The notes under the pieces are model-generated. The model ran no database searches. It saw nothing but the letters and a program-made list of their open reading frames with translations, and had not been told where the DNA came from. From contig CAMLPN010000001.1 in assembly GCA_946481965.1 (NCBI GenBank), positions 56,480 through 120,479 on the forward strand: 64,000 nucleotides of DNA. The letters run 5' to 3'. Within the stretch, counting starts at the first letter, position 1. Each line of letters opens with the position of its first letter. This DNA comes from an uncultured Neisseriaceae bacterium (lineage in GTDB: Bacteria > Pseudomonadota > Gammaproteobacteria > Burkholderiales > Neisseriaceae). A program made the translations under genes and the position numbers. Below are positions 19,396 to 29,135 of this stretch, one piece after another.

Positions 19396-19806
19396 CTAGT
19401 TTTGCCATTGTTTTTTTACCTTGTCCAATGCACGTCGATCGCGTTTAGTAGGGCGTCCATCTGGATAAGCAGCACTGATCTGACTAGCCTGATTAATGGC
19501 TTTTTGTTCAGCACGTTTTGCAGCAATAGTATCATCTTCGGCATAAAGTAAACGTGCTTCTGGTGCCGGACGACGCATGGCATTAAAGCGTAAAACTTTA
19601 ATACGGTAGGGTAATGAGTTTAATGTCAAATCAATAATGTCACCAAGCTGAATTATTTTGCTGTTTTTCACTTTATTACCATTAACCAACACGCGCCCCA
19701 GTTCAATGTGTTTTTGTGCTAAAGCCCGGGTTTTAAAAAAGCGGGCACACCATAACCATTTATCCAGACGCATGACATTGGCACTATTTAAACTATCTTT
19801 ATTCAT
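19396..19806 (-). CDS. hslR: Heat shock protein 15, S4-domain ribosome rescue factor
   Basis: The 136-residue RNA-binding protein has an S4 domain at about residues 12-75: MRLDKWLWCARFFKTR, then GRVLVNGNKV, then IQLGDIIDLTL. A basic C-terminal tail (GRPTKRDRRALDK) follows. Hsp15 binds 50S subunits carrying stalled nascent chain-tRNA (established for E. coli HslR). A second Met at residue 12, immediately before the S4 domain, is an alternative start. It is a single gene on the minus strand, upstream of a spacer and downstream of pncB. Confidence 0.93.
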   Translation of the reverse strand: MNKDSLNSANVMRLDKWLWCARFFKTRALAQKHIELGRVLVNGNKVKNSKIIQLGDIIDLTLNSLPYRIKVLRFNAMRRPAPEARLLYAEDDTIAAKRAEQKAINQASQISAAYPDGRPTKRDRRALDKVKKQWQN

Positions 19807-19902
19807 GGATTCAATTCTGTTGCTTTAACTGCCTAATACTTTAAACAATATGGAGTAGAAAGTTTATTTTTTTACTTAGCTTGCCATTGGGAATAAAAAT
19901 TA

Positions 19903-21132
19903 CTATTCGAATTTGTTTTCCGGGATCTCGAATACCTGTCGCATGTAAGCTAAGAAAGTATTGTTATCGGTCATGGTTTTCCCGGGAGAATCTGAGATTT
20001 TGGCAACTGATTGTCCGTTACATTCCACTAGTTTTAAAACGATGTTTAACGGTTTCAGGCCCATGTCATTAGTAAGATTGGTGCCAATACCAAAACTGGT
20101 TTTAAAGCGTTGATTAAAATAAAGATATAAATCCCAAGCTCTAGGTAAATCTAATCCGTCACTAAAGGTTAGCATTTTGTTGCGACTATCGATTTTGAGT
20201 TTTTTATAATGGGCATAGGCTTTCTCTCCCCATTCATATGGGTCACCACTATCATGACGTAAGCCGTCAAATAGTTTGGCAAAATATAAATCAAAATCGC
20301 GCAAAAAAGCATTCATACCAACTACATCTGTTAGTGCTATACCCAGATCTCCGCGATATTCATGTACCCATGATTCTAATGCCGCTTTCTGAAAATCTCT
20401 TAATCTGACATCTAAAGCCTGAAATGCCTGAAAAAATTCATGTGCCATGGTACCAATTGGAGTGAGACCCAATTCTTTAGCCAAATGAACATTGCTGGTA
20501 CCCCGTAACACCGAAGGTGCAGCTTCATGGAGGGTTTTAATAACATGTCTATGCCAAGAAAAGCGATAGCGTCTTCTGGTGCCAAAATCACTAACTACAA
20601 AAGGGGAGGGATATTGATGCTGCTGTTGTGCATAGTAACGCAGCAGTTCAGCTTTTTCCTGTAGGCGTCTTTCACCTTCGGCCAATACAGCCGGTGTTTC
20701 CAAAGGGCGGAAATACAATTCATTTACGATGGAAAGGACAAAGATTTCAAAAAACATCGCCTGAATAATCGGCCCTTCAATTCGGATATTAAGATAGCCG
20801 TTTTGATCAACTGAAGTATGGATAAAACGTCTTTTCAGCTGAAATAATTCCATATAATCGACAAAATCGCTTTTAATAAAGCGTAAATTGCGTAGGTATT
20901 GCAAATCATCAGGACTAAATTTGATAGCACAAAGTCGATCAAGTTCCCAGTCGAGCTCTTCTTTAATATTTCCTAATGGGTAAATCGTGTCATGATTATT
21001 GCGACAGCGAAATTCATAGACACCGGTTGCCTGCGGGAATTGATGTAATACGACTTGCAACATGGTGAATTTATATAAGTCAGTATCGAGGAGGGACTGA
21101 ATAATAGGCGGGCGCTCGGTGTCTATCGTCAT
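19903..21132 (-). CDS. pncB: Nicotinate phosphoribosyltransferase
   Basis: PncB converts nicotinate and PRPP to nicotinate mononucleotide in NAD salvage. The 409-residue protein matches the E. coli-type length. Visible motifs are [10 protein letters not shown] (residues about 17-26), [14 protein letters not shown] carrying the phosphorylated His region, [11 protein letters not shown], and GIGTNLTND near the phosphate site. Start is the first ATG, with a weak ribosome site. It lies 96 bases before hslR on the same strand and may be cotranscribed with it. Confidence 0.96.
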   Translation of the reverse strand: MTIDTERPPIIQSLLDTDLYKFTMLQVVLHQFPQATGVYEFRCRNNHDTIYPLGNIKEELDWELDRLCAIKFSPDDLQYLRNLRFIKSDFVDYMELFQLKRRFIHTSVDQNGYLNIRIEGPIIQAMFFEIFVLSIVNELYFRPLETPAVLAEGERRLQEKAELLRYYAQQQHQYPSPFVVSDFGTRRRYRFSWHRHVIKTLHEAAPSVLRGTSNVHLAKELGLTPIGTMAHEFFQAFQALDVRLRDFQKAALESWVHEYRGDLGIALTDVVGMNAFLRDFDLYFAKLFDGLRHDSGDPYEWGEKAYAHYKKLKIDSRNKMLTFSDGLDLPRAWDLYLYFNQRFKTSFGIGTNLTNDMGLKPLNIVLKLVECNGQSVAKISDSPGKTMTDNNTFLAYMRQVFEIPENKFE

Positions 21133-21206
21133 AGTATGAATTCAGAAGTCAAGTAATGGTTAATTATTTAAATATTTTGCATTTCAGGTTTGAGATAAAG
21201 GGTTAT

Positions 21207-21656
21207 TCATTTATTCTGATTACTCTCAAGAACCGGCATTTGAAAATGCCCTCGTGCAAAAGCTATTGGTTGTTCGGGGTCATCCTGCCACATGCTTACA
21301 GAAACTTGCGAGATTCGACGACCAGCATGCAGAATTTGACATTGTGCATAGCAATCTTGAGGTTTACCCCCGCGTAAATAATCTATAGCAAAATCAATTA
21401 AAGTAATTGGTTCTTCCTGCGCTGTTTGTTCGGTCAAATAAAGATTGATACAACTTTGCAAAAAGCCAGCCAGTAAACCACCATGTAATCTGTATATAAA
21501 TATATTACCTATGTTTTGTTTAGCAAAAGGTAAATGATATACACGATGGCCATGCTGATTATTCCCAATCTGCAAATTGATAGCCCGACAGTAAGGTTTA
21601 AGCTGGTGTATTTGTTCAGTTAATAATTCATCAATCAGGAAATACGAATTACTCAT
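21207..21656 (-). CDS. PaaI/hotdog-fold thioesterase, second of a pair
   Basis: A 149-residue hotdog-type protein. The central segment with HGGLLAGFLQSCIN is a thioesterase active-site helix (HGG then the long helix), followed by FAIDYLRGGKPQDC and a VSVSMWQ strand near the end. Substrate cannot be read from sequence; small acyl-CoA or phenylacetyl-CoA thioesters are usual for the family. Its ATG overlaps the stop of the preceding thioesterase by four bases, so the two proteins are translationally coupled and may form a heteromer. Confidence 0.8.
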   Translation of the reverse strand: MSNSYFLIDELLTEQIHQLKPYCRAINLQIGNNQHGHRVYHLPFAKQNIGNIFIYRLHGGLLAGFLQSCINLYLTEQTAQEEPITLIDFAIDYLRGGKPQDCYAQCQILHAGRRISQVSVSMWQDDPEQPIAFARGHFQMPVLESNQNK

Positions 21657-22132
21657 TTATGTTGCTCCTGTTGCATATAAGCATTTAGGGCCTGTTTTTC
21701 TGCTGCGCTGAGAGGAGTATGGATAAAAGTACACATACCTAATGCAAAGGGTTGATTTTCATCTTCCTGATAACAGTGGCTACGAATAAAAGCGATTTGA
21801 CCTTCTAAACGATAACAATTGCCACGGACATGCACTGCTTTATCTTTAACGGGAGACGATAAGTAATCGACACGCATATCCACAGTTGCTGTATTTTCAA
21901 ACTCATTTAACTGCGCTGCCAATGCTGTCACTGAAGCCATATCTATCAACGTAGTGATAACACCGCCATGAATAGTGCCAGTACGCTTATCAGCAATTAG
22001 ATCTTCACGCCAGGAAGCAGTAATAACTGGCTGGTTAGTACTACAATCGCCAGATATCCCTAACCACCTACAATGGGGCAGATGTAAAATATGTTGAAAA
22101 AAAGCTTGAAACATCTGAGGATTGACAGGCAT
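21653..22132 (-). CDS. PaaI/hotdog-fold thioesterase, first of a pair
   Basis: The 159-residue hotdog protein starts at MPVNPQMFQAF after AGAGAAATAATC. An in-frame TTG 18 bases upstream was rejected. The active-site segment GTIHGGVITTLIDMASVTAL is a textbook PaaI-type motif (HGG, then Asp on the helix), and VDMRVDYLSS is the following core strand. It probably hydrolyses acyl-CoA, with substrate unknown. It overlaps the next thioesterase gene by four bases. The two proteins differ considerably, so an old duplication or a recruited pair is likely. Confidence 0.85.
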   Translation of the reverse strand: MPVNPQMFQAFFQHILHLPHCRWLGISGDCSTNQPVITASWREDLIADKRTGTIHGGVITTLIDMASVTALAAQLNEFENTATVDMRVDYLSSPVKDKAVHVRGNCYRLEGQIAFIRSHCYQEDENQPFALGMCTFIHTPLSAAEKQALNAYMQQEQHK

Positions 22133-22234
22133 GATTATTTCTCTTATCAATATTTTATGCTTGTGCGTATGATAGGGCTTTTGCTTAATTTTGTCATTAC
22201 TTTGTCTTAATTCAAAGTTGCCAGCAATAAAGTG

Positions 22235-23047
22235 TTAATGATTTATTGTCTGAATGAGGATGGGCTCATCGTTACTATTCTGTTGGATTTGAATTAATCC
22301 TTCTTTAGCAAGTTCAAGTAAAGCGATAAAAGTGGTAACAACCAAGGTCAGACTATCATTGCGACTAAATAATTGGGTAAATTTGCATTGTGATTGATTT
22401 TGTAACAAGCGTAAAATATGGGTCATTTGTGCGCGCACAGATATAGGTTCTTTGACCACATGATGACTACGATTGTGTTGAGAACGCGCTAATATAGACA
22501 ACCAAGCACGAGTAAGATCGGCTACTTGAACTTGGGGTGGTTGCGTGATTGCAATTATTTCTACCGGTACCCATGCCCAGGCAAAATCTCTACCGGCACG
22601 GGGCAGCATATCTAAATCAGCAGCTGCCAGCTTCATTTGTTCATAGGCCAGTAATCGGCGAACTAATTCTGCGCGTGGATCAATTTCTTCTTCATCGGCT
22701 GGTGGGGGAGATGGTAAAAGTAAGCGGGTTTTAATTTCTATTAATACCGCAGCCATAAGTAGATATTCTGCAGTAAGATCAAGTTCATGCTTTTGCATTT
22801 GCGCAATATAACCAAGATATTGTTCAGTAATGGTCAGCATGGGAATATCCAGAACATCAATATTTTGTTTACGTATTAAATACAGTAACAGATCAAGTGG
22901 ACCCTCAAAACTTTGTAAAACCACTGTCAAAGCATCAGGAGGAATAAATAAATCTTGTGGAATTTCTGTTACCGGCTGACCAAATAGCCAGGCAATAGTG
23001 CTATTGTCAGTTGTTTTTACTTTAGTGGAATTTATTATGGTCGACAT
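22235..23047 (-). CDS. scpA: Segregation and condensation protein A (kleisin)
   Basis: ScpA bridges the SMC heads of bacterial condensin. The 270-residue form starts at MSTIINSTKVK, inside the last 13 bases of tcdA. A frame running 38 residues further is only tcdA sequence in another frame. The diagnostic kleisin N-terminus FEGPLDLLLYLIRKQNIDVLDIP is split across about residues 47-69, followed by AEYLLMAAVLIEIKTRLLLP. The C-terminal winged helix covers the last 80 residues. scpB, the usual neighbour, is not adjacent. Overlap with tcdA implies coupled translation. Confidence 0.94.
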   Translation of the reverse strand: MSTIINSTKVKTTDNSTIAWLFGQPVTEIPQDLFIPPDALTVVLQSFEGPLDLLLYLIRKQNIDVLDIPMLTITEQYLGYIAQMQKHELDLTAEYLLMAAVLIEIKTRLLLPSPPPADEEEIDPRAELVRRLLAYEQMKLAAADLDMLPRAGRDFAWAWVPVEIIAITQPPQVQVADLTRAWLSILARSQHNRSHHVVKEPISVRAQMTHILRLLQNQSQCKFTQLFSRNDSLTLVVTTFIALLELAKEGLIQIQQNSNDEPILIQTINH

Positions 23048-23811
23048 AAATTTTCCAGACAGCTCTGCGCACATTGCAATCCAAAGCTTGCAGTAACAAC
23101 CATGGATGCTCCATAACCAGCACAAGATAAGCCTTGAGGGGCATTTTTTTCTGAGCTGCAACTATTGGATTGGGGCAAGGTAATATTTTCTGTAGAAAAA
23201 ATACAAGGAATATGCATTTTATCTTTAAGTGAACGACTAAACCCATACTGTTTGCGTAAGACGTAACGCATATTTGCCAGCATACGGTCATGAGTTACCT
23301 TACTCAAATCTGCTTTTTGGATTAAAGCAGCGTTTTTTTGTCCACCAGCGCCACCAGAGACAATGAAAGGCTGTTTTGACTGGATAAAATGTGCAGCCAT
23401 GGCTGCTTTAACTCGTACCTGGTCAATCGCATCAATGACAAAATCAAAAGGCTGACTAAAGATGGCGGCAATATTATCCAATTCAACAAAGTCTTCAATG
23501 CAGTTAATGACACAGTCTGGATTAATATCACTGATTCGTTCGGCTAAAGCATCAACTTTTGGTTTGCCAATCAGACTGATTAAAGCTGGTAGCTGACGAT
23601 TGATATTAGATTCAGCTATATTATCCAGATCAATTAAAGTCAGTTGCCCGATGCCACTACGTGCCAGTGCTTCTACTGCCCAGGAGCCAACTCCGCCGAC
23701 GCCGACGATACATACATGCGCCTGAGCAAAACGCGTTAGATTATCTTGACCATATAAGCGGGCAAGGCCACCAAAGCGGCGTTGATAATGGGTGCTAAAA
23801 AAATCAGACAT
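23035..23811 (-). CDS. tcdA: tRNA threonylcarbamoyladenosine dehydratase
   Basis: This E1-like (ThiF/MoeB) enzyme cyclises t6A37 of tRNA to ct6A using ATP. The 258-residue protein carries the nucleotide motif GVGGVGSWAVEALARSG (about residues 33-49), the DxDxxxxxN(I)NRQ motif in DLDNIAESNINRQ, and GAGGQK later. Start is the ATG in ATATCAATG; the in-frame GTG nine bases upstream is less likely. Near the C-terminus NSCSSEKNAPQGLSC holds cysteines typical of TcdA. It overlaps scpA by 13 bases and is divergent from the universal stress gene. Confidence 0.93.
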   Translation of the reverse strand: MSDFFSTHYQRRFGGLARLYGQDNLTRFAQAHVCIVGVGGVGSWAVEALARSGIGQLTLIDLDNIAESNINRQLPALISLIGKPKVDALAERISDINPDCVINCIEDFVELDNIAAIFSQPFDFVIDAIDQVRVKAAMAAHFIQSKQPFIVSGGAGGQKNAALIQKADLSKVTHDRMLANMRYVLRKQYGFSRSLKDKMHIPCIFSTENITLPQSNSCSSEKNAPQGLSCAGYGASMVVTASFGLQCAQSCLENLCRP

Positions 23812-23912
23812 TGATATCACATTAAATTTTAAGAAAGCGATTTTTGGCTAACCGTAGTATTATACTGTATCTGGATCACATTCGAATTGTTAAGACTAAA
23901 AAGGAGAGCTTC

Positions 23913-24377
23913 ATGTATAAGCATTTATTGGTAGCGGTAGATGGAAGTCATACTTCTGAAAATGCACTTGATCATGCAATTGGTTTGGCACAGGGTGAAA
24001 ATGCTGAACTGACTTTAGTAAACGTTGCCAATCCAACTGAATACATGGCCTTGGCTCCAGAGTTTTTGCAACATGAAAGCTATGAAGCAGCAGCGTTATC
24101 AGATGGTAATAGCGTACTTGATGAGGCTATGAAAAAAGCAATCGCTAAATTACCTGCTGAAAAGGTGCATCGTCATTTGCTGGTGGCTAATAAAGGAGTT
24201 AAAGAAATGGCACAGTTGCTGGTTGACTATGCCGATGAACAAGATACCGATATTATTATTCTGGGTACTCATGGTCGCAGCGGGTTAATGCATTTATTGA
24301 TGGGTAGTTTTGCTGAAACAGTTATGCGTGAGACAAATTTACCATTATTAATCATTCGTAGTGAAAGTGAAGCATAA
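23913..24377 (+). CDS. Universal stress protein (UspA family)
   Basis: A single-domain 154-residue Usp. MYKHLLVAVDGS opens the Rossmann-like fold, and GTHGRSGLMHLLMGSFAE matches the ATP-binding pattern G-x2-G-x9-G(S/T), so it probably binds ATP. The start is fixed by AAGGAGAG seven bases upstream; 23 more upstream codons are open but precede this site. A TATACT element at 23861-23866 may be its -10 box. It is monocistronic, closed by a strong terminator. Confidence 0.93.
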   Translation: MYKHLLVAVDGSHTSENALDHAIGLAQGENAELTLVNVANPTEYMALAPEFLQHESYEAAALSDGNSVLDEAMKKAIAKLPAEKVHRHLLVANKGVKEMAQLLVDYADEQDTDIIILGTHGRSGLMHLLMGSFAETVMRETNLPLLIIRSESEA

Positions 24378-24389
24378 ATAACATAAAAA

Positions 24390-24416
24390 ACTGCTTCGAT
24401 AAGAAGCAGTTTTTTT
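24390..24416 (+). terminator. Rho-independent terminator after the universal stress gene
   Basis: ACTGCTTC (24390-24397) pairs with GAAGCAGT (24403-24410) around five bases, followed by seven T residues. Confidence 0.93.
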
Positions 24417-25041
24417 AATGTATCTGAACACATTAGTTTATGAGAGTTCTATCAATTCAAGTGTTGTGCTGTTCAGATATAAAGCTAAGTGATTTCATAC
24501 AAAATGAAGAATAATGTAAATTGAAAATCAGATGATTTAGTATAAAATTTGAAGTAAAATCAATAATGATATCAATGTGATTCTTGTGTGTTCATGCTAA
24601 TAAAGTAATTAAATATAATTAATACTTTTAAAAGTATTCTCCTATTAAATTAGAAATAGTTTCAATCGACCATTTTAGAAGATTAATTAATAATAATTAT
24701 CAATTACTTTATCATTTAAAGAAAAGTAATACATTTTGACGTATCATTTGTCATTTTGCTGGCTTTGATTGAATAATTTTTTCAATAAAAGTCATATTGT
24801 TATATTATAAAATCAGTTTTATGTAAATTTATTTTTGGTTTTCAATAAATATGAATAATAAATAATAAAGATATGAATTCATTAATAGATTAAATTTATT
24901 AGCCATTTATAATGCTCATTATGACTTTAAATAATAGATTCGGAATTCAGTTTTAGCAAAGCTATATTATTTGTATTTTAAAATCAGACAGTTTAGCTAA
25001 ATTTATTTTTACAATTTAACAACTGTCTGATTTTAAGAATT
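24417..25041. other. AT-rich spacer between the stress protein and the hydrolase
   Basis: No gene was found. The right end holds the long inverted repeat listed separately (24979-25035). The remainder is low-complexity AT-rich DNA with short direct echoes such as AATAATAAAT. Confidence 0.5.
24979..25035 (-). terminator. Long-stem terminator after the isochorismatase-like gene
   Basis: TAAAATCAGACAGTT (24979-24993) and AACTGTCTGATTTTA (25021-25035) form a perfect 15-bp stem with a 27-base AT-rich loop. It starts six bases past the stop of the minus-strand hydrolase. The distal arm ends in TTTTA with more A/T beyond. Stem is certain; termination is inferred. Confidence 0.7.
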
Positions 25042-25584
25042 TCAACGAATATATTTTTTATGAATTTCTTTAAATTGAGGGTGGGTTGCTGCGCCAAGCC
25101 ATTCAAAGGCAATCATTTCACGGCCTACGATTTCACAGCCATGAGCCTGTAAACGTGCAATAGCTAGCTCTACATCTTTGGTTTGACGAGAACCGATTGA
25201 ATCAGCCACCACAAAGACCTCATAGCCATTACTTCGCAGATCCAGTGCAGTTTGTAAAACACAAATATGTGCTTCAATCCCAGTAATCACAATTTGATTG
25301 GCATTATTAAATAGTTGTGGCGTTAACACTCCTGCAGCAAAAACAGAAAAAGCTTGTTTATGCACAATTTTTGCATTCGGAGCAGCCTTTAGAATTTGCT
25401 CTGTGGTTGCTCCAATTTTATCAGCACAATGTTCGCTAATAATAGTTGGGATGGCCAGATCATTGGCTAAAGAAGCCAGCCATAAATTATTAGTCAAAAG
25501 TTGATCATTATCGGTTATGGCTGGTAATAAACGAGTTTGCAGATCAATCATTAATAAAGCGGAGTGTTTGTTGTTTAGTAACAT
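25042..25584 (-). CDS. Isochorismatase-family cysteine hydrolase
   Basis: A 180-residue hydrolase of the isochorismatase/nicotinamidase/YcaC superfamily. The catalytic triad can be read as Asp in LLMIDLQTRL (residue 14), Lys in VHKQAFS (near 76) and Cys in EAHICVLQTALDL (near 107). A short protein with this layout resembles the YcaC-like hydrolases of unknown substrate rather than PncA. It follows slt by about 120 bases on the same strand and may be the last gene of the trkA-trkH-slt run. Substrate is unassigned. Confidence 0.88.
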   Translation of the reverse strand: MLLNNKHSALLMIDLQTRLLPAITDNDQLLTNNLWLASLANDLAIPTIISEHCADKIGATTEQILKAAPNAKIVHKQAFSVFAAGVLTPQLFNNANQIVITGIEAHICVLQTALDLRSNGYEVFVVADSIGSRQTKDVELAIARLQAHGCEIVGREMIAFEWLGAATHPQFKEIHKKYIR

Positions 25585-25703
25585 GATATGACTTTCAATT
25601 TGAGTAAATCACAATTGTGAGCAAGCTAGTGTTGATATCTCTTCTGTCATTTGTGGCAAAAGAGTGGGTTATGCATTCATTTTTTATATAGAATAACGCC
25701 AAT

Positions 25704-27581
25704 TTATCGTGCTGGAATGGTACCCAGACGTTTCGTTAGTGAATTTCTGGATTCACCAAAAATATGAGCATAATAAATAGTATTGGCCATCACATTTTTC
25801 ACATATGTACGGGTTTCATCGAAAGGAATCGTTTCCGCATAAATAGCGCCCTCTAAAGGAAAGTTGGCTTGCCAGCGTCGAGCACGACCTGGCCCGGCAT
25901 TGTACCCAGCGGTAGCTAATACTTCATGTCCCAATTGTCGACGGGCATTGGCCATATACCATGTACCCATACGGATATTGCCTTGCATGGTATTAATTTC
26001 ACTACTATCCATGTTCAGTTTTCGGGCGATTTCACGGGCAGTAGCTGGCATTACCTGCATTAAGCCTGCTGCTCCTACGCTAGATTGTGCTCCGATCATG
26101 AATCGACTTTCCTGTCGTATTAATCCATACACCCACGACGGATCAATACCTACCTCATTGGCATAGCGTACGGTTAATTCTTTAAATGGAGCAGGGTAGC
26201 GCAGGTTATAATTTAATTTATTATCAGCTCTGTCAGCGCTATAAATACCCATTTCATAAAAACCATTACTTTCAGCCAGTGTTGCAGCGGCGATCAAAGT
26301 TTCTTCGTTAAAATCTCGAATAGCATAACGCCATTCTTGTTGTGCCTGTTTACGCATTGGCCAGTTATTTTCGCCTTGTGCTGTCCGGAACAAAACCAAA
26401 GCACGATCAATTTTTCCATCTCCAGCTATTGTATTTTGCAAATGTTTGCTGCTCTTTTCAACAGTATTTCGTGTATCAACTTTTTTGCCTAAAGCTTCTT
26501 GTGCGAGTAATGAGTAAAAATTACGGCCACTTTTAGCAGCGCGCATAAACATTTTTTCAGCATTACTGGTTTGTCCCTGTGCCTGATAACAGCGTCCAAG
26601 CCAGTATTGCCATGTAGCTTGTTGTTGTAATTCTTCTGGCATGCTGTGAATAATTTGGCTCAATTTCTGCCAACGTTGCAAACGTAAAGCAGAGCGAGCA
26701 TACCATTCCCACATTTCTGTATCCATCTGTTGTGGGTCGGCACGATCGAAATAATTAATTGCAGTCTCTGCATTCAAACTATAAGCCTGTGTTAATCCTA
26801 ATTGTGCCCAGCCAAAGCCGATTTGTGCTGGTGTAAGATTGGCTGAGATTTGTTGTAACGTGTATGCTGCATTGGCCTTATTTCGATTCTCCTTACCAGT
26901 AACTTGGTACAACAATGCTTCTTGTGCACCCATGCTGCTACCAGCCGAACTGGTTAAAGGGTTCGGTAAAGGACTTCCTAAAGCCTGAGCTAAATTACGA
27001 GCATTAGAAATCTGATTTTTGGCCAGTAAAACACGAACGCGATGCCAGCCATTTTGCTGACTGATTTGCTGGTTTTTTGCCGTATATTCTAAGAGTCTGT
27101 TACATCCTGTTGATAAACCAGAGCTATATTGACTTAATTGATTGACAAATGCCTGATCATGCTCCATTCCACCCAAATTGGCATAACATCGTGTTTCCTG
27201 ATCTATTGATTTATGGTCGAGCAGAGCATATTGCTCCTGAAATTTGCTCCAGTTTAGCTGTTTACCCAGTTGTTGAAGTAAAGCATTACGCAAACTGTTG
27301 CTCATAGCACTTGCCGGTAAACGCTGTAAAAATTGCGACGCAAGCTCAGTATCACCACTTTTAGTGGCTTTTAATAAAGTTTGATATTGCTGATAATTAT
27401 TAATGATACGATCAGGTGATTCGGTAGCCTGTGTTCCAACAAGTATGCCAGCACTTGAATTAATGGGTTGAATGGGTACTTCCTGTTGATTGCTGCAGGC
27501 AGCTAAAATCAATGCAGTCCCCGAAATTAAAGAATAAGAAAAGTTTAAACTCGATTTCAGCTTTTTTATTTTTTTAATCAA
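25704..27581 (-). CDS. slt: Soluble-type lytic murein transglycosylase, predicted lipoprotein
   Basis: The 625-residue enzyme cleaves peptidoglycan to 1,6-anhydromuropeptides. Start is inferred at a TTG preceded by AAAGGAATCAAA. This gives a basic N-terminus, a hydrophobic stretch and a lipobox LAAC with Cys29. Longer frames would run back into trkH. The middle is an alpha-helical superhelical U-domain-like region. The C-terminal SLT domain has the catalytic Glu in GLIRQESRF, then GAAGLMQVMPATA and AGYNAGPGRARRW. It follows trkH by 37 bases. Lipidation would anchor it in the outer membrane rather than leave it free in the periplasm. Confidence 0.92.
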   Translation of the reverse strand: MIKKIKKLKSSLNFSYSLISGTALILAACSNQQEVPIQPINSSAGILVGTQATESPDRIINNYQQYQTLLKATKSGDTELASQFLQRLPASAMSNSLRNALLQQLGKQLNWSKFQEQYALLDHKSIDQETRCYANLGGMEHDQAFVNQLSQYSSGLSTGCNRLLEYTAKNQQISQQNGWHRVRVLLAKNQISNARNLAQALGSPLPNPLTSSAGSSMGAQEALLYQVTGKENRNKANAAYTLQQISANLTPAQIGFGWAQLGLTQAYSLNAETAINYFDRADPQQMDTEMWEWYARSALRLQRWQKLSQIIHSMPEELQQQATWQYWLGRCYQAQGQTSNAEKMFMRAAKSGRNFYSLLAQEALGKKVDTRNTVEKSSKHLQNTIAGDGKIDRALVLFRTAQGENNWPMRKQAQQEWRYAIRDFNEETLIAAATLAESNGFYEMGIYSADRADNKLNYNLRYPAPFKELTVRYANEVGIDPSWVYGLIRQESRFMIGAQSSVGAAGLMQVMPATAREIARKLNMDSSEINTMQGNIRMGTWYMANARRQLGHEVLATAGYNAGPGRARRWQANFPLEGAIYAETIPFDETRTYVKNVMANTIYYAHIFGESRNSLTKRLGTIPAR

Positions 27582-27618
27582 TTTGATTCCTTTAATTTTG
27601 TCATAATAATTAGAATAC

Positions 27619-29124
27619 TTATTTTTTCCAATAAGCTGGAGTAAAAAGAATAAAAACAGTAAATATTTCCAGTCGACCAAGTAGCATAAGCATAATGCAT
27701 AACCACTTCTGGATGTCAGTGAGCATAGCAAAATTATTTGAAGGACCCACAGCACCTAATCCAGGACCAGTATTGGTAATAGAGCTGATGGCAGCGGTTA
27801 ATGCTGATAAAAAATCCAGCCCACTTATCATAAGGGCAAAACAGAATAATATGATAGTAGTAAAATAGACAAATACAAATGCCATAACAGTAAGCGCACG
27901 GCGATCAGGTATGTTAATACCATTAATTTTTACCACACTGATTGCATTAGGATGCAACATCATAATCATCTCACGCAAACTGAATTTAAATAGTACAATT
28001 GCCCGTATAGTTTTAATACCCCCGCCGGCAGAGCCTCCGTTTGATAGAATATTAGCTAGAAAAAACATCCATAATGAAGCGATAAGAGGCCATTTGCCAA
28101 AATCAGTATTGGCATAGCCGTTTGCCAATCCGATGGAAATGAGATTAAAACCTGTGTAGCGAAAAGCATCTATAAAAGAATAATAACTTTGCCACCATAA
28201 ATAAAGAGAAATAGCAATAAAACTAAAAAAAAGTACACTGATTAGTACTTTTACCTCTTCATCTTGCCAGTAAAAACGCCAGCTTTTTTGACGCAATGCA
28301 TTGTAGTGATTAGTAAAATTGATAGCACCTAAGAGTGTAGCAATACAAAGAATAATTTCTATAGGTACTGAATTGAAATAAGCAATACTATTATCATGAG
28401 TGGAAAATCCACCCAGAGAAAATGCTGACATAGCGTGACAGATGGCATCAAACCAATTCATTCCAGCTAACTTTAAAGCTAACACCGTAATCAGGGTAAA
28501 TAATAAATAAACACCCCACAGTTTTTTAGCAGTTTCAGAAATACGAGGCGCCATTTTATTATCTTTATTTACACCTGGTATTTCAGCTTTAAATAATTGA
28601 GTGCCGCCGGCGCCAAGCATGGGTAAAATGGCTACGGCCAGCACAATAATGCCCATACCACCCAACCAATTGAGCATATGGCGCCAAAAATTCAATGATG
28701 GTGCTAAGGTATCCAGACTGGTTAGAATGGTTGCACCTGTCGTTGTTAATCCAGAAATAGCTTCAAAATAGGCATTAGTAAAACTAAGTCCGGGCAAATA
28801 AATATAGAATGGCAGACAGGCAATCAGTGCGAATCCGATCCATAACATAAAAACTAATGTATACCCATCTCGTGGTCGTAATTCACGGTTATAGCGCATG
28901 GTCAGTAACCATGTAATGGCACAAGCACCAATACTGATACCTGCAGTAAAGGCGAATGCTGGGAATACATGATCCATGTACATTAAAGAAACTATGGTTG
29001 GAATCAGTAATAATAATGAAAATAAAAAACCAGTTTTAGCTACAAGATGAGCTGTTGGGGCAATTTTGTTAATAAACCCCAATTCTTTATGGTGCAGAGC
29101 AAATCGAATGTGAAAATGGTTCAT
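27619..29124 (-). CDS. trkH: Potassium uptake channel protein TrkH
   Basis: A 501-residue inner-membrane K+ transporter with many hydrophobic helices. The four P-loop filter regions are recognisable by their glycines: SGLTTTGATI, SAFSLGGFSTH, GSAGGGIKT and SITNTGPGLG. It works with the cytoplasmic NAD-binding regulator TrkA, whose gene is immediately upstream (11-base gap) on the same strand. A longer-than-minimal N-terminus precedes the first helix. Family assignment is firm; TrkH versus TrkG cannot matter here as only one copy is seen. Confidence 0.95.
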   Translation of the reverse strand: MNHFHIRFALHHKELGFINKIAPTAHLVAKTGFLFSLLLLIPTIVSLMYMDHVFPAFAFTAGISIGACAITWLLTMRYNRELRPRDGYTLVFMLWIGFALIACLPFYIYLPGLSFTNAYFEAISGLTTTGATILTSLDTLAPSLNFWRHMLNWLGGMGIIVLAVAILPMLGAGGTQLFKAEIPGVNKDNKMAPRISETAKKLWGVYLLFTLITVLALKLAGMNWFDAICHAMSAFSLGGFSTHDNSIAYFNSVPIEIILCIATLLGAINFTNHYNALRQKSWRFYWQDEEVKVLISVLFFSFIAISLYLWWQSYYSFIDAFRYTGFNLISIGLANGYANTDFGKWPLIASLWMFFLANILSNGGSAGGGIKTIRAIVLFKFSLREMIMMLHPNAISVVKINGINIPDRRALTVMAFVFVYFTTIILFCFALMISGLDFLSALTAAISSITNTGPGLGAVGPSNNFAMLTDIQKWLCIMLMLLGRLEIFTVFILFTPAYWKK

Positions 29125-29135
29125 AAAGATCTGCC

